DNA from: Collinsella sp.
GTDB taxonomy: Bacteria > Actinomycetota > Coriobacteriia > Coriobacteriales > Coriobacteriaceae
DNA length: 64,000 bases
Direction: 5' to 3'
Assembly (NCBI GenBank): GCA_019414445.1
Contig: DXMA01000011.1
Coordinates: 1-64,000, forward strand
Shown here: piece by piece, positions 31,551-40,228 of the stretch
Layout: the number at the start of each line of letters is the position of its first letter
How positions within the stretch are numbered: position 1 is the stretch's first letter
Translations under genes and position numbers: made by a program
The notes under the pieces: model-generated
What the model was told of the DNA's origin: nothing
What the model saw: the letters and a program-made list of their open reading frames with translations, nothing else
Database searches by the model: none

Positions 31551-32090
31551 ATGGGCAAAACGGTTTTGATAGTTTCTTCAAGTCCACGAAAGAATGGCAA
31601 TTCCGAGACGCTGGCGGAGGCTTTCGCCAACGGCGCGCGGGAGGCAGGTCACAGCGTTGAGACCGTGCGTCTGCGCGAGAAGCAAATGGGCTTCTGCAGG
31701 GGCTGCCTTGCCTGCTTAAAGTTGGGGCGTTGCGTCATCCAAGACGATGCCGTGGAAATTGCCGCCAAAATGCACGATGCGGATGTGCTGGTGTTTGCAA
31801 CGCCCGTCTACTACTACAGCGTCTGCGGCCAGCTCAAAACCATGCTGGACCGCGCTAACCCGCTTTTTGGCTCCGATTATGCATTCACCGAGGCATATCT
31901 GTTGGCGACGGCGGCGGAGAACGGGCGCTCGACCTTCGACGGGGCGAAAAAGGCGATGCAGGGATGGGTTGACTGTTTCTCCCGCTGCACGCTCGCTGGA
32001 ACGGTTTTCGCCGGCGGCGTGAACGGCGTGGGCGAAATCGCCGGGCATCCCGCTCTGGAGCAGGCGCGGCGAATGGGCATGGGAATCTAG
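31551..32090 (+). CDS. Flavodoxin-like NAD(P)H:FMN reductase family protein
   Basis: A 179-residue protein starting MGKTVLIVSSSPRKNGNSETLAEAFANGA, the FMN-phosphate loop of the flavodoxin-like fold. The CRGCLACLKLGRCVIQDD segment is the cysteine motif of the multimeric flavodoxin WrbA-like/iron-sulfur flavoprotein group, and FATPVYYYSVCGQLKTMLDR binds the flavin ring. Probably reduces quinones or other electrophiles sensed by the divergent MerR. The last ~30 residues are shorter than some relatives. AAGGGG precedes the ATG; the longer frame is less likely. Confidence 0.88.
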   Translation: MGKTVLIVSSSPRKNGNSETLAEAFANGAREAGHSVETVRLREKQMGFCRGCLACLKLGRCVIQDDAVEIAAKMHDADVLVFATPVYYYSVCGQLKTMLDRANPLFGSDYAFTEAYLLATAAENGRSTFDGAKKAMQGWVDCFSRCTLAGTVFAGGVNGVGEIAGHPALEQARRMGMGI

Positions 32091-32153
32091 CCGGGCTGTT
32101 TGGCCGCGCGGAAACAGATTTGTGCCAAAACTATCGACAGGAGGAAATCGATC

Positions 32154-32918
32154 ATGGCAGTTAAACAGACGGCAGGCAGAGACGCCCTGGGGGAGTTCGC
32201 TCCCAAATTCGCACAGCTCAACGACGACGTGCTGTTCGGCGAGGTGTGGAGCCGGGAGGGTGAACTCTCCCTGCGCGACCGCAGTGTGGTGACGGTGGTG
32301 GCCCTAATGGCGCAGGGGCTGACGGACTCTTCGTTCAAATATCACCTGATGTCCGCAAAGAACAATGGAGTGACCAGGACGGAGATAGCGGAAATCCTTA
32401 CGCACGCGGCGTTTTATGCGGGTTGGCCCAAGGCGTGGGCTGCCTTCCGCATGGCGAAGGAGGTCTGGGCGGCCGACGATGCCGCCGACGCAAGGGCTCA
32501 GCGCCAAAACGAGATGGTTTTCCCCATCGGTGCCCCCAACGACGCCTTCGCGAAGTACTTTATCGGCCAAAGCTACCTCGCGCCCCTTTCCACCGAGCAG
32601 GTCGGCGTCTACAACGTGACGTTTGAGCCTGGCTGCCGCAACAACTGGCATATCCATCACGCCAAAAGCGGTGGCGGACAGATTCTCGTCTGCGTGGCTG
32701 GTCGAGGGTTTTACCAGGAGTGGGGCAAGCCGGCACAGGAGCTGCGCCCCGGCGACGTGGTCAACATCGCCCCGGGAGTGAAGCACTGGCACGGCGCCGC
32801 GCCCGACAGCTGGTTCTCGCATCTCGCGTTGGAGGTTCCGGGCGAGGAGACCTCCAACGAGTGGTTGGAGCCTGTGGGTGATGAGGAATATCTCAAAGCG
32901 ACTAACAAAGAGGCTTAA
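32154..32918 (+). CDS. Carboxymuconolactone decarboxylase-cupin fusion protein
   Basis: A 254-residue two-domain protein with GACAGGAGG site. The N-terminal CMD/AhpD-like domain (LRDRSVVTVVALMAQG, then EIAEILTHAAFYAGWPKAWAAF) has His in the helix but no CxxC, so it is decarboxylase-like rather than peroxidase-like. The C-terminal cupin has NNWHIHHAK, GGGQILVCVAGRGFYQEWG, LRPGDVVNIAPGVKHWHGA as metal-binding motifs. Such fusions follow flavodoxins under MerR control; the role may be detoxification of aromatics. Confidence 0.88.
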   Translation: MAVKQTAGRDALGEFAPKFAQLNDDVLFGEVWSREGELSLRDRSVVTVVALMAQGLTDSSFKYHLMSAKNNGVTRTEIAEILTHAAFYAGWPKAWAAFRMAKEVWAADDAADARAQRQNEMVFPIGAPNDAFAKYFIGQSYLAPLSTEQVGVYNVTFEPGCRNNWHIHHAKSGGGQILVCVAGRGFYQEWGKPAQELRPGDVVNIAPGVKHWHGAAPDSWFSHLALEVPGEETSNEWLEPVGDEEYLKATNKEA

Positions 32919-32929
32919 GCCTCGCCGCG

Positions 32930-33778
32930 CTACCCGTCGCGTTGCTGTGCCGCCGAGAGCAGCGCGCCCAAATCGGCCTGAATTGCCTCTGCCTTGCTTC
33001 CGAGCTGCAGCGGAGCCGAGCCGTTCGAGATGTTGACGCTCAACAGGTGCCCATCCGGCAGCTTTGCGGTCATGCTCCAGAACGGGAGCGTGATGATGCC
33101 CGGGGTCATCTCGCCCACGCCGAGCTCCAGCAACAGCACGCGGTCATTGCTGCGCTCGCGCACAAAGCGCTCGTACCGTCCGAGGCTCTCGCGCCACGCC
33201 GCGCCTTGCAGAAACGTGTCGTCGCGCACCCACGGCACAAGCTGCCAGCCGCAGTGCGGGCATCGGGGGATATCCTCGCTGCGGATCTCGAACCCCGACA
33301 TGCCGGCGAGCATGCGCTCGACGTAGGGCTTCGCGTCGAAGAGTTCGTCGCAGCATGGCTGCTTGCACTGAAGGTGCGCGGCGCTTCCCTGGTAGTTGCA
33401 GATTCTCTCGGCGGGAAACGTCTTCTCGACCTGGGTGTCCACGTTGGTGCTCAGGATAAAGTAGTCCTTGTGGCCGACGAGAGAGCGCAGGTCGAGATAG
33501 GGCTGTGAGGCCGGCTCGCGCAGCATGAAATCGATGTATCGCGCGTAGTAGGCCCATTGCTGCTCGAGGCTGGGGTAGAGGTGGTAGAAGCCGTCGAAAA
33601 GGCTCTTAAAGCCAAAGGCCTGCTGCCAGTCCTCCATCCCGGCACGTGTCATGCCCGCGCGGTTGTAATGGTTGGACCCGGCAGCGCTCGACATGCCCGA
33701 TCCGATGCCGACGATGATGGCGTCGGCATTGGCGATAAGGCTTCGAAGCCTATCTGCTGCTCTTTCTAGAGACGGCAT
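32930..33778 (-). CDS. SirTM-like sirtuin (SIR2 family)
   Basis: A 282-residue NAD-binding protein. GIGSGMSSAAG (24-34) is the SIR2 nucleotide loop. The N-x-D motif is Asn112-Val-Asp114. The position of the catalytic His of deacetylases is Gln130 (YQGSAAHLQC), as in class M sirtuins, which transfer ADP-ribose. Zinc cysteines are in LQCKQPCC and RCPHCG. It overlaps the preceding gene by 13 bases (GAGGAGG site). Third of three sirtuin-like genes in one operon; no macrodomain, GcvH-L or lipoate ligase gene is next to it. Confidence 0.85.
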   Translation of the reverse strand: MPSLERAADRLRSLIANADAIIVGIGSGMSSAAGSNHYNRAGMTRAGMEDWQQAFGFKSLFDGFYHLYPSLEQQWAYYARYIDFMLREPASQPYLDLRSLVGHKDYFILSTNVDTQVEKTFPAERICNYQGSAAHLQCKQPCCDELFDAKPYVERMLAGMSGFEIRSEDIPRCPHCGWQLVPWVRDDTFLQGAAWRESLGRYERFVRERSNDRVLLLELGVGEMTPGIITLPFWSMTAKLPDGHLLSVNISNGSAPLQLGSKAEAIQADLGALLSAAQQRDG

Positions 33779-34464
33779 TGGGCGACCTCCTCAAAAGCCG
33801 GTGCCATATCGCCATTAACGAGAATGGTCTCACATGAAGTGTCGGGCGTCATGGCCTGGCTGTAGTTGAACACGATATAGGTGGCGTGCTCGCAGACGTT
33901 TGCGATTTGAGCAAGCATGCGCTTTATGACGCCGTTGCGCAGTCCCACGCCAAGCTCGAGGATGGCAACCCTGCCGTTGCGATGGGCTCGCACAAGGCGC
34001 GCAAGCTCTTCGAGCTGGGCTGCGGCGAGGGCATCTGGGTGAGCGAGACGTCGCTCGTCGATCGACGTGCGCGTGCTCCCCTCCGTCTCGAGCACGCGGT
34101 TCACATCGAACCCTGCGCGCGCAAAATGCCCGTCGATATTGCAGGTGATCACGAAGGCATCGGCGTGCTCCGTGAGACGCCGCAACGTGTTCATGAGCGG
34201 GCTGGGTTCATATTCGAGATGCTCCTTTTGATGGAACCGCTCGGCCCATCGACGTCGCACGTTTGCATCCGGGGAGCTGAGTCCCTGCAGTATGCAGCCG
34301 ATGCCGTCGGCCTGGGCGAGGTCCCCGTACGTCTCCCAAAAATGATCGTCAGCGCGAAAGAGGTTGAGCCCCTCCGCCATGTCGAGCCCGTTGCTGGCGC
34401 CGATGACGATCAGATTCGCCTCGGCAAGCGCCCGGTCGATGCGAACTGCTTTCGCTGTTTCCAC
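33766..34464 (-). CDS. Short SIR2-like protein without zinc module
   Basis: A 232-residue protein starting GTG with GGAAGG. GASNGLDMAEG (22-32) replaces the usual GAGxS loop; Asn109-Ile-Asp111 is kept (CNIDGHF); the residue aligned with the catalytic Gln is Glu128 (ETEGS). The zinc-binding cysteines are missing, with the whole CxxC module absent. The C terminus (VAILELGVGLRNGVIKRML) still aligns with its neighbours. Perhaps a regulatory or diverged paralogue within the operon. Confidence 0.78.
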   Translation of the reverse strand: METAKAVRIDRALAEANLIVIGASNGLDMAEGLNLFRADDHFWETYGDLAQADGIGCILQGLSSPDANVRRRWAERFHQKEHLEYEPSPLMNTLRRLTEHADAFVITCNIDGHFARAGFDVNRVLETEGSTRTSIDERRLAHPDALAAAQLEELARLVRAHRNGRVAILELGVGLRNGVIKRMLAQIANVCEHATYIVFNYSQAMTPDTSCETILVNGDMAPAFEEVAQCRL

Positions 34465-34467
34465 GCG

Positions 34468-35433
34468 CTACCTTCCCAACGTCTTGTGCACGTCGGCGAG
34501 CACGTCGGCGATGTCGGCGCGGATCGCCATGCCTCGGTCCTCGATCGCGCGGGGGAGAAACTGCGTCTGATTGTTTACGGCGATGTAGCTCGCTTGCGGC
34601 AACTGCGCCGTGAGGGCCCAGAACGGCTCCTGGATAAATGCAGGCGTGATGCGGCCCACGCCCAGCTCAAGGAAAAGAATCGTCTGATGCGCGTGCGCGT
34701 CGAGCCAGTCGGAGACCTTGCGGTACTGCTCCTCGTAGAGCTCGCCCTGCAAAAAGTTGCCGTAGCCGCGAACCCAGGGGAACGCCTCGGCCCCGCAGTG
34801 CGGGCAGCGCGGCACGAGCTCTGTTGGAACCTCTAAGCCGTCTCCCATGGCCTCGACCATGCGGGAGACCGGCTCGATTGCGTCCCATACGTCATCGGTG
34901 CAGCAGCGGGAACATTGGAAAAAGCGATGGTCGCCCTGGATCTCTGCCACCTTCTCCCACGGGTAGATCTTTACGAACTGCGTGTCCTGGTTAGTGGTGA
35001 GCACAAAGAAGTCCTTCTGAGCAAGGATGGCGTCGAGGTCCTTGTAGGGCTTGCGCAGCGGGGCGTTGAGCGTGGTGTCGAGGAAGGTGGCAAGATAGCC
35101 CCAGCGCGCCTCGGCGGTAGGCCAGCGATAGAATGAACCCTCGAAAGCACCCTTGAAGCCATAGCGCTCGGCGAACTTGCCGAAATGCCTGCGATAGGTC
35201 GCGTTGTCCTCGTAGTAGAAGTCGCCGCCGCCCGCCGCGGAGAGACCGGAGGCACCGCCCACAAGCACGCAATCGGCCTCATCGATCATGCGGGCAAAGT
35301 CCTCGATCTGCCGGTCGTAGGGTTTAGGCTCGCAGTCACTCAGGTCGTAGGGCGTGCCACCGCCGCGGTAGGCTGCCTGATGGGAAAACGACCGGTTGGT
35401 GAGTTCGACGACGAGTTTCTCGTAAAAAGTCAT
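34468..35433 (-). CDS. SirTM-like sirtuin, first gene of the sirtuin operon
   Basis: A 321-residue protein. SIR2 loop GGASGLSAAGG (59-69), Asn148-Gln-Asp150, Gln166 in EIQGDHRFFQC and zinc cysteines Cys174, Cys177/178 and CPHC. The Val/Ile of NxD is Gln here. The start at 35433 leaves a ~40-residue N-terminal extension compared with 32930-33778. The promoter region is shared with a divergent TetR gene. Confidence 0.85.
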   Translation of the reverse strand: MTFYEKLVVELTNRSFSHQAAYRGGGTPYDLSDCEPKPYDRQIEDFARMIDEADCVLVGGASGLSAAGGGDFYYEDNATYRRHFGKFAERYGFKGAFEGSFYRWPTAEARWGYLATFLDTTLNAPLRKPYKDLDAILAQKDFFVLTTNQDTQFVKIYPWEKVAEIQGDHRFFQCSRCCTDDVWDAIEPVSRMVEAMGDGLEVPTELVPRCPHCGAEAFPWVRGYGNFLQGELYEEQYRKVSDWLDAHAHQTILFLELGVGRITPAFIQEPFWALTAQLPQASYIAVNNQTQFLPRAIEDRGMAIRADIADVLADVHKTLGR

Positions 35434-35576
35434 GCAAAGCTCTCTTTCGGCTACAATGAACAGGTGTCTATAAAAAGTATCAATGTTGATTTGCGTGAGA
35501 GCAATGAACAGCTTTGAGGCGCTGTCGATAAACAAACGTCTGCCGGGCATTGTTGAGCGTTGCAATTGGAGGAGCC

Positions 35577-36137
35577 ATGGAAGCGGGGAAGATCGATCGT
35601 CGCCGACGCTATACGCTTTCGGTCATACGGGAGGCGTTCTTTGCGCTGCTGGCCGAGGTCGGCTTCGCAAAGATGACGGTGGCGGATATCTGCCGCCGCG
35701 CGGATATCAACCGCGGTACGTTCTATCTGCATTACGAGGATAAGTTTGCGCTGCTTGATGTGCTTATCGATGAGGCTCTGGCGGCGGCACCTCCGCTCGA
35801 GGGGGCGGAGTCGGGGGCCCTTTGCCAGCGGGCACCGGCAAACGATGACTATTATCTGCTCTACTCGGATGACGACGCGTACGCCCGCGTGGCGCAGCGC
35901 GTCATCGAGCGCGGGGCAGAGCAGGTCGTTCCCCAGATGATGGAGAAGACCGGGCTTTCGCGCGAGTACGCTTATCTGCTCTTTGTCCACAGCGTTCAGG
36001 GAAATCTCGCGGTCAACCGCCTGCTCGGTTGGAGGCGGGGACCCGAGTTCACCCATGCCCAGGAACTGCTCAGCACCTATTCCGAAGGAGGCTTGCGAGC
36101 GGTTACGACTCGCCATGATTCCTGCAGTTCATCTTGA
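35577..36137 (+). CDS. TetR/AcrR-family regulator
   Basis: A 186-residue regulator with TTGGAGGAGCC before its ATG. N-terminal HTH is seen in LAEVGFAKMTVADICRRADINRGTFYLHYEDKFALLDVLI, with TFYLHY as the TetR signature. The ligand domain is diverged. Divergent to the sirtuin operon (about 140 bp apart), which it probably controls. Confidence 0.9.
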   Translation: MEAGKIDRRRRYTLSVIREAFFALLAEVGFAKMTVADICRRADINRGTFYLHYEDKFALLDVLIDEALAAAPPLEGAESGALCQRAPANDDYYLLYSDDDAYARVAQRVIERGAEQVVPQMMEKTGLSREYAYLLFVHSVQGNLAVNRLLGWRRGPEFTHAQELLSTYSEGGLRAVTTRHDSCSSS

Positions 36138-36183
36138 CTGCGGGTCATTTCAGGCAGGCGGCGCAGCTATGAACAAGAAGATT

Positions 36184-36248
36184 GCATGGCAATCAGCACT
36201 AGCGGAAATGCTTGCTGCCCTTACCAAGAGGAGTGCTGATTGCCATGC
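36184..36248. repeat. 17-bp perfect inverted repeat with 31-bp spacer
   Basis: GCATGGCAATCAGCACT (36184-36200) and its exact complement (36232-36248). No U-run follows. It lies 46 bp after tetR. Possible structured RNA, or ends of a tiny non-autonomous element. Confidence 0.7.
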
Positions 36249-36299
36249 GTTGATGCTCCCGCGGACAATTCCGTCAGCCACCGCTTGCATCCATTTTGG

Positions 36300-36383
36300 C
36301 TAGCTCTGCATACCGAACATGGCGTTGAAGAGCGTGATCTGCTCCGGGGTGAGCTGTGCAATGCCGTTTTTATCGTTCTGCAT
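36300..36383 (-). CDS. Possible 27-residue small protein
   Basis: Minus-strand ORF starting at ATG 36383 with GAAAGGGACCC upstream. Product: MQNDKNGIAQ then LTPEQITLFNAMFGMQS. The helix pattern and backbone-like codon use suggest translation, but no homologue is known to me. The surrounding 36138-36554 otherwise holds the inverted repeat and an AT-rich promoter region (36455-36540) for the next gene. Confidence 0.4.
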   Translation of the reverse strand: MQNDKNGIAQLTPEQITLFNAMFGMQS

Positions 36384-36554
36384 TGGGTCCCTTTCGCTGG
36401 TGTCTCGTGCAATCGAATGTAGCGCGAGTACATGAATAGGGGCGCATTCCCTCAAGCGCGTATAGAACAATTATTAAACGCAGAAAAATAACTGAAAACA
36501 AATTAATCCGCGTTAAAATATTGTCAAACAGAAGTTCATGAGGGAAGGTTGCGT

Positions 36555-37844
36555 ATGCGTCGCAAGGCAGACGAGCTCCTTAGGGAATGGCGAGACAGGG
36601 CTGATGGAAAACCTTTGCTGGTCAAAGGCGTGCGCCAGTGTGGCAAGACCTATCTGCTCAGAACGTACGCTCAGGATCTTTTCGAATCGGTTGTCTACGT
36701 TAATCTTGAGAACGACCGGTCGGCGCGAGCGGATTTTTCGGGCGGTCTTGACCCTCATTCGATCGTACGCGCGATCGAGGCTCGTACGGGACAGCGTATC
36801 GTGCCTGGCAAAACCTTACTGTTCATTGACGAGATCCAGGCATGCGAGGAAGCGCTTACTTCCCTTAAATACTTTTGCGAAGATGCTCCCGAGTATTACG
36901 TTGCGGCTGCTGGGTCGCTTCTTGGGGTTGCCATTAACCATCAGTCGTATTCGTTCCCCGTCGGAAAGACCGACTTGATTGAGATGACTCCACTCGATTT
37001 CGAGGAGTTTCTCTGGGCGATGGGATACGATCAGCTGGTCGGCGAGATACGCTCGTCATTCGAGTTAATGAGTCCTCTTGCGCCAAGCCTTCATGAAAAG
37101 GCGCTTGGGCTCTATCGGCAGTATCTTGTTGTTGGCGGAATGCCCGAGGCGGTCCAAACGTACATCGATGATCAGTCAATCATTGATGTGGCCGAAAAGC
37201 ATCGGATTATTCTCGACGGATACTCCGCCGACACTAATAAATATGCTGATGAGCGCTTGAGCGCAAAGACGCGTGCGTGCTTCGATTCCATTCCACAGCA
37301 GCTTGCCAAAGAGAATCGTAAATTTCAATACAAGGTAGTGCGAGCGGGGGGCAATGCGTCTCTCTTTGGAGATGCTCTCGACTGGCTTGTATTGTCGGGT
37401 ACGGTGGCGCGCTGCAGCCTAGTCGGGCAGATCGAAAGCCCTTTAGAGGCCTTCGTTAACCCTTCTGCTTTTAAAATCTATCAGGCGGATACAGGGCTGC
37501 TCGTCTCCAAGGCCGGTGCTCAACGCGCCGATATTCTTGCCGGTATCGGCGGCACATTCATGGGTGCACTTACCGAAAACTACGTTGCCCAACAGCTTTC
37601 AGCCATGGGCTATCCGCTGCATTATTGGACGCGAGATAATCGCGCGGAAATCGACTTTGTAGTAGAAAAGCAGGGATGCTTGTCTGCGATTGAAGTCAAG
37701 GCGGGAGAGAACACAAGATCTCGAAGCCTGTCCTCACTTAAAAAGACCCATCCGGGCGTGCGCCGAATCAGGCTATCGACTAAGCCCTTCGGAATGAATG
37801 ATGGGCTGATGTCTGTTCCACTTTATGCGGCATTTTGTCTATAG
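36555..37844 (+). CDS. AAA ATPase with DUF4143 domain
   Basis: A 429-residue protein. Walker A KGVRQCGKTYLL is at residues 24-35, Walker B TLLFIDEIQAC near 88, then AAGSLLGVA, FPVGKTDLIEMTPLDFEEFL and VGGMPEAVQTY, which are the AAA_14/DUF4143 hallmarks. The C terminus (LHYWTRDNRAEIDFVVEKQG...IEVKAG) is the PD-(D/E)xK-like end of this family. AGGGAAGG site seven bases before ATG. Function unsettled; often in defence or stress contexts. Confidence 0.9.
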   Translation: MRRKADELLREWRDRADGKPLLVKGVRQCGKTYLLRTYAQDLFESVVYVNLENDRSARADFSGGLDPHSIVRAIEARTGQRIVPGKTLLFIDEIQACEEALTSLKYFCEDAPEYYVAAAGSLLGVAINHQSYSFPVGKTDLIEMTPLDFEEFLWAMGYDQLVGEIRSSFELMSPLAPSLHEKALGLYRQYLVVGGMPEAVQTYIDDQSIIDVAEKHRIILDGYSADTNKYADERLSAKTRACFDSIPQQLAKENRKFQYKVVRAGGNASLFGDALDWLVLSGTVARCSLVGQIESPLEAFVNPSAFKIYQADTGLLVSKAGAQRADILAGIGGTFMGALTENYVAQQLSAMGYPLHYWTRDNRAEIDFVVEKQGCLSAIEVKAGENTRSRSLSSLKKTHPGVRRIRLSTKPFGMNDGLMSVPLYAAFCL

Positions 37845-37866
37845 GGATGATGCTGCTGTAATGCAT

Positions 37867-37907
37867 GGGGCCCGGAGTGCGATGTTGCTGCGCTCCGGGC
37901 CCCGCTG
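37867..37907. terminator. Convergent terminator
   Basis: 11-bp stem GGGGCCCGGAG / CTCCGGGCCCC with internal GC pairing, between the AAA ATPase gene (+) and the topoisomerase operon (-). Confidence 0.7.
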
Positions 37908-37942
37908 CTTAGTTAAACCATGACGGTTTGGTCGCCGTTGTT

Positions 37943-40183
37943 TTAGTCAAACAAGCTCGGCATGTCGTTTTCCTTCATGAGCGCACCGGCAGAGGGGAGG
38001 CTCTGTGCGGTGAACTTCTCGGCCGAGACACCGGCGCCAAGAATCTCCTCGGTCGTGCCGACGGTGGTGACCGAGCGGCCTTTCTTGGCCGTGAAAGCCT
38101 GGACGCCCTGCGTGTTGGTGGTCGTCTTGGTCTTGAGCAGCGACGTGTTGAAGTTCATCAGGCGGTAGTCGCTCGAGACCAGCGCGAGGTCGCGGTCTTC
38201 CTTGAGCACCTGCGCATACAGCAGCTTGCTGCCGCCGTAGATGGCGTTCTTGAGGCGCTTGCGGTTGGTCTTGGTGACGTATCCGGAAAGTGCGACGCGC
38301 ACCACGCGGCCGTTCTCAAAGACGAACAGCACATCGGCCTTGTAATCCTCGGGGTCGATGACCCAGATGACGCTCTCGTCGGGTTCCATCTCAAGATCGG
38401 TCGGCAGGTACGAGCCCAGCTGGGCCGACTTGGTGTCCTCAAACGCCGCAACCTTGCACTTGTACACCTGGCTCTTATTGGTAAAGACCAGCAGCTCGTG
38501 GGTGTTGGAGGACGGGAACTCGATAAAGGGTTTGTCGCCGTCCTTGTACTTGAGCGTGGTCGCCTTCTTGAGCACGCGGTCCGTCATCTTCTTAAGATAG
38601 CCATCGCGCGAGAGCATGATGGTGACCGGGTACTCCTCGACCTCGGGCTCCAGGCTCACCTCGATAACCTCATGGGGCTCGATCCTGCCCGTGCGGCGCG
38701 GCATCACGTACTTCTTGTTGACCGCTGCCAGCTCGTCGCTGATGACTTTCTTGATGTTCTCCTCGCTGGAGAGGATCTCCTCAAGCTCGGCAATCTCGCC
38801 CTCAAGCTTGGCAATGTCCTTGGTGCGGTTGAGGATGTACTCCTCGTTGATGTTGCGGAGCTTGAGCTCGGCAACAAACTCGGCCTGGGTCTCGTCGATG
38901 TCGAAACCCTTCATAAGGTTGGGCACGACCTCGGCCTCGAGCTTGGTGCCGCGGATGATGGCGATCGCCTTGTCGATGTCGAGCAGAATTGCCTCGAGGC
39001 CGTGCAGCAGGTGCAGACGCTCGGACTTTTTGCCCAGGTCAAAGTTAATGCGGCGACGCGTGGACTCAATACGCCACTTGACCCACTCGTGCAGGATCTG
39101 GCGCACACCCATAACGCGAGGGTAACCATCGACCAGCACATTGAAGTTGCACGAGAACGAATCCTGCAGCGTGGTCGAGCGATAGAGCTTGGCCATGAGC
39201 TTGTCGGGGTCGACGCCGCGCTTAAGATCGATGGCGATACGCAGGCCCGAAAGGTCGGTCTCGTCACGGATGTCGGCGATCTCTTTGACCTTGCCCTCCT
39301 TGGAGAGCTTGACGATGCGCTCGATGATGACATCGGTTTTGGTGGTGTAGGGGATCTCGTAGACCTCGATGATGCGCTCTTCGGGAATCCAGCGCCAGCG
39401 GGAGCGGATCTGGAAGCTGCCAAGGCCGGTCTCGATTATCTTTTCCATCTCCTCGCGGCGGTAGATAATTTCGCCGCCGGTCGAGAAGTCGGGCATGGGC
39501 ATGTACTCGAGCAGGTCGCAGTCGGGATCCTGCAGGTAGTGCATCGTGGCGGTGCAGACCTCGTTGAGGTTGAAACCGCAGATGTCGGACGCCATGGCGA
39601 CGCCGATGCCCTTATTGGCCGAGACAAGGATGTTGGGGAACGTGGTGGGCAGCAGGCGCGGCTCCTTCATGGCGCCGTCGTAGCTGTCGACGAAGTCGAC
39701 CGGGTCCTTGTCGATGTCCTTGAAGATCTCGGCGCTAATGGGGGAGAGCTTTGCCTCGGTATAGCGCGAGGCGGCGTAGCTCAGGTCGCCCGAATAGTAC
39801 TTGCCAAAGTTGCCCTTCGACTCCACGAAGGGGGCGAGCAACGCCTCGTTGCCGGTGGCCAGGCGCACCATCGTCTCGTAGATCGCGGCGTCGCCGTGCG
39901 GGTTGAGCTTCATGGTCTGGCCCACGATGTTGGCGCTCTTCTGGCGCTCGCCCTTGAGCAGACCCATCTTGTACATGGTGTAGAGCAGCTTGCGGTGCGA
40001 GGGCTTAAAGCCGTCAATCTCGGGGAACGCACGCGAGACGTTGACGCTCATAGCGTAGGGCATGTAGTTGACCTCGAGCGTCTGCGTGATCGGCTGATCG
40101 GTGACCTCGGAGTGCAGGCCGATGACGTTCTCGGCGTTGACCTGCTTTTTCTTGGGCTGGTTCTTCGTCTTCTTCTTTGCCAC
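37943..40183 (-). CDS. Type IIA topoisomerase subunit A (ParC/GyrA-like)
   Basis: A 746-residue DNA-cleaving subunit. The start (GTG, AAGAGGAAATC) gives a basic N terminus, then VNYMPYAMSVNVSRAFPEIDGFKPSHRKLLYTMYKM. The catalytic tyrosine is in AASRYTEAKLSPI (about residue 137). HGDAAIYETMVRLA corresponds to the quinolone-binding helix, with Ala where Ser83 of E. coli GyrA stands. The C-terminal beta-pinwheel is diverged and lacks an obvious GyrA box, which suggests a decatenase rather than gyrase. Forms an operon with subunit B, 45 bp upstream. Confidence 0.93.
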   Translation of the reverse strand: MAKKKTKNQPKKKQVNAENVIGLHSEVTDQPITQTLEVNYMPYAMSVNVSRAFPEIDGFKPSHRKLLYTMYKMGLLKGERQKSANIVGQTMKLNPHGDAAIYETMVRLATGNEALLAPFVESKGNFGKYYSGDLSYAASRYTEAKLSPISAEIFKDIDKDPVDFVDSYDGAMKEPRLLPTTFPNILVSANKGIGVAMASDICGFNLNEVCTATMHYLQDPDCDLLEYMPMPDFSTGGEIIYRREEMEKIIETGLGSFQIRSRWRWIPEERIIEVYEIPYTTKTDVIIERIVKLSKEGKVKEIADIRDETDLSGLRIAIDLKRGVDPDKLMAKLYRSTTLQDSFSCNFNVLVDGYPRVMGVRQILHEWVKWRIESTRRRINFDLGKKSERLHLLHGLEAILLDIDKAIAIIRGTKLEAEVVPNLMKGFDIDETQAEFVAELKLRNINEEYILNRTKDIAKLEGEIAELEEILSSEENIKKVISDELAAVNKKYVMPRRTGRIEPHEVIEVSLEPEVEEYPVTIMLSRDGYLKKMTDRVLKKATTLKYKDGDKPFIEFPSSNTHELLVFTNKSQVYKCKVAAFEDTKSAQLGSYLPTDLEMEPDESVIWVIDPEDYKADVLFVFENGRVVRVALSGYVTKTNRKRLKNAIYGGSKLLYAQVLKEDRDLALVSSDYRLMNFNTSLLKTKTTTNTQGVQAFTAKKGRSVTTVGTTEEILGAGVSAEKFTAQSLPSAGALMKENDMPSLFD

Positions 40184-40228
40184 GATTTCCTCTTGAACTT
40201 CTTATGGGCCGTCGTTATCGATTTGCTG

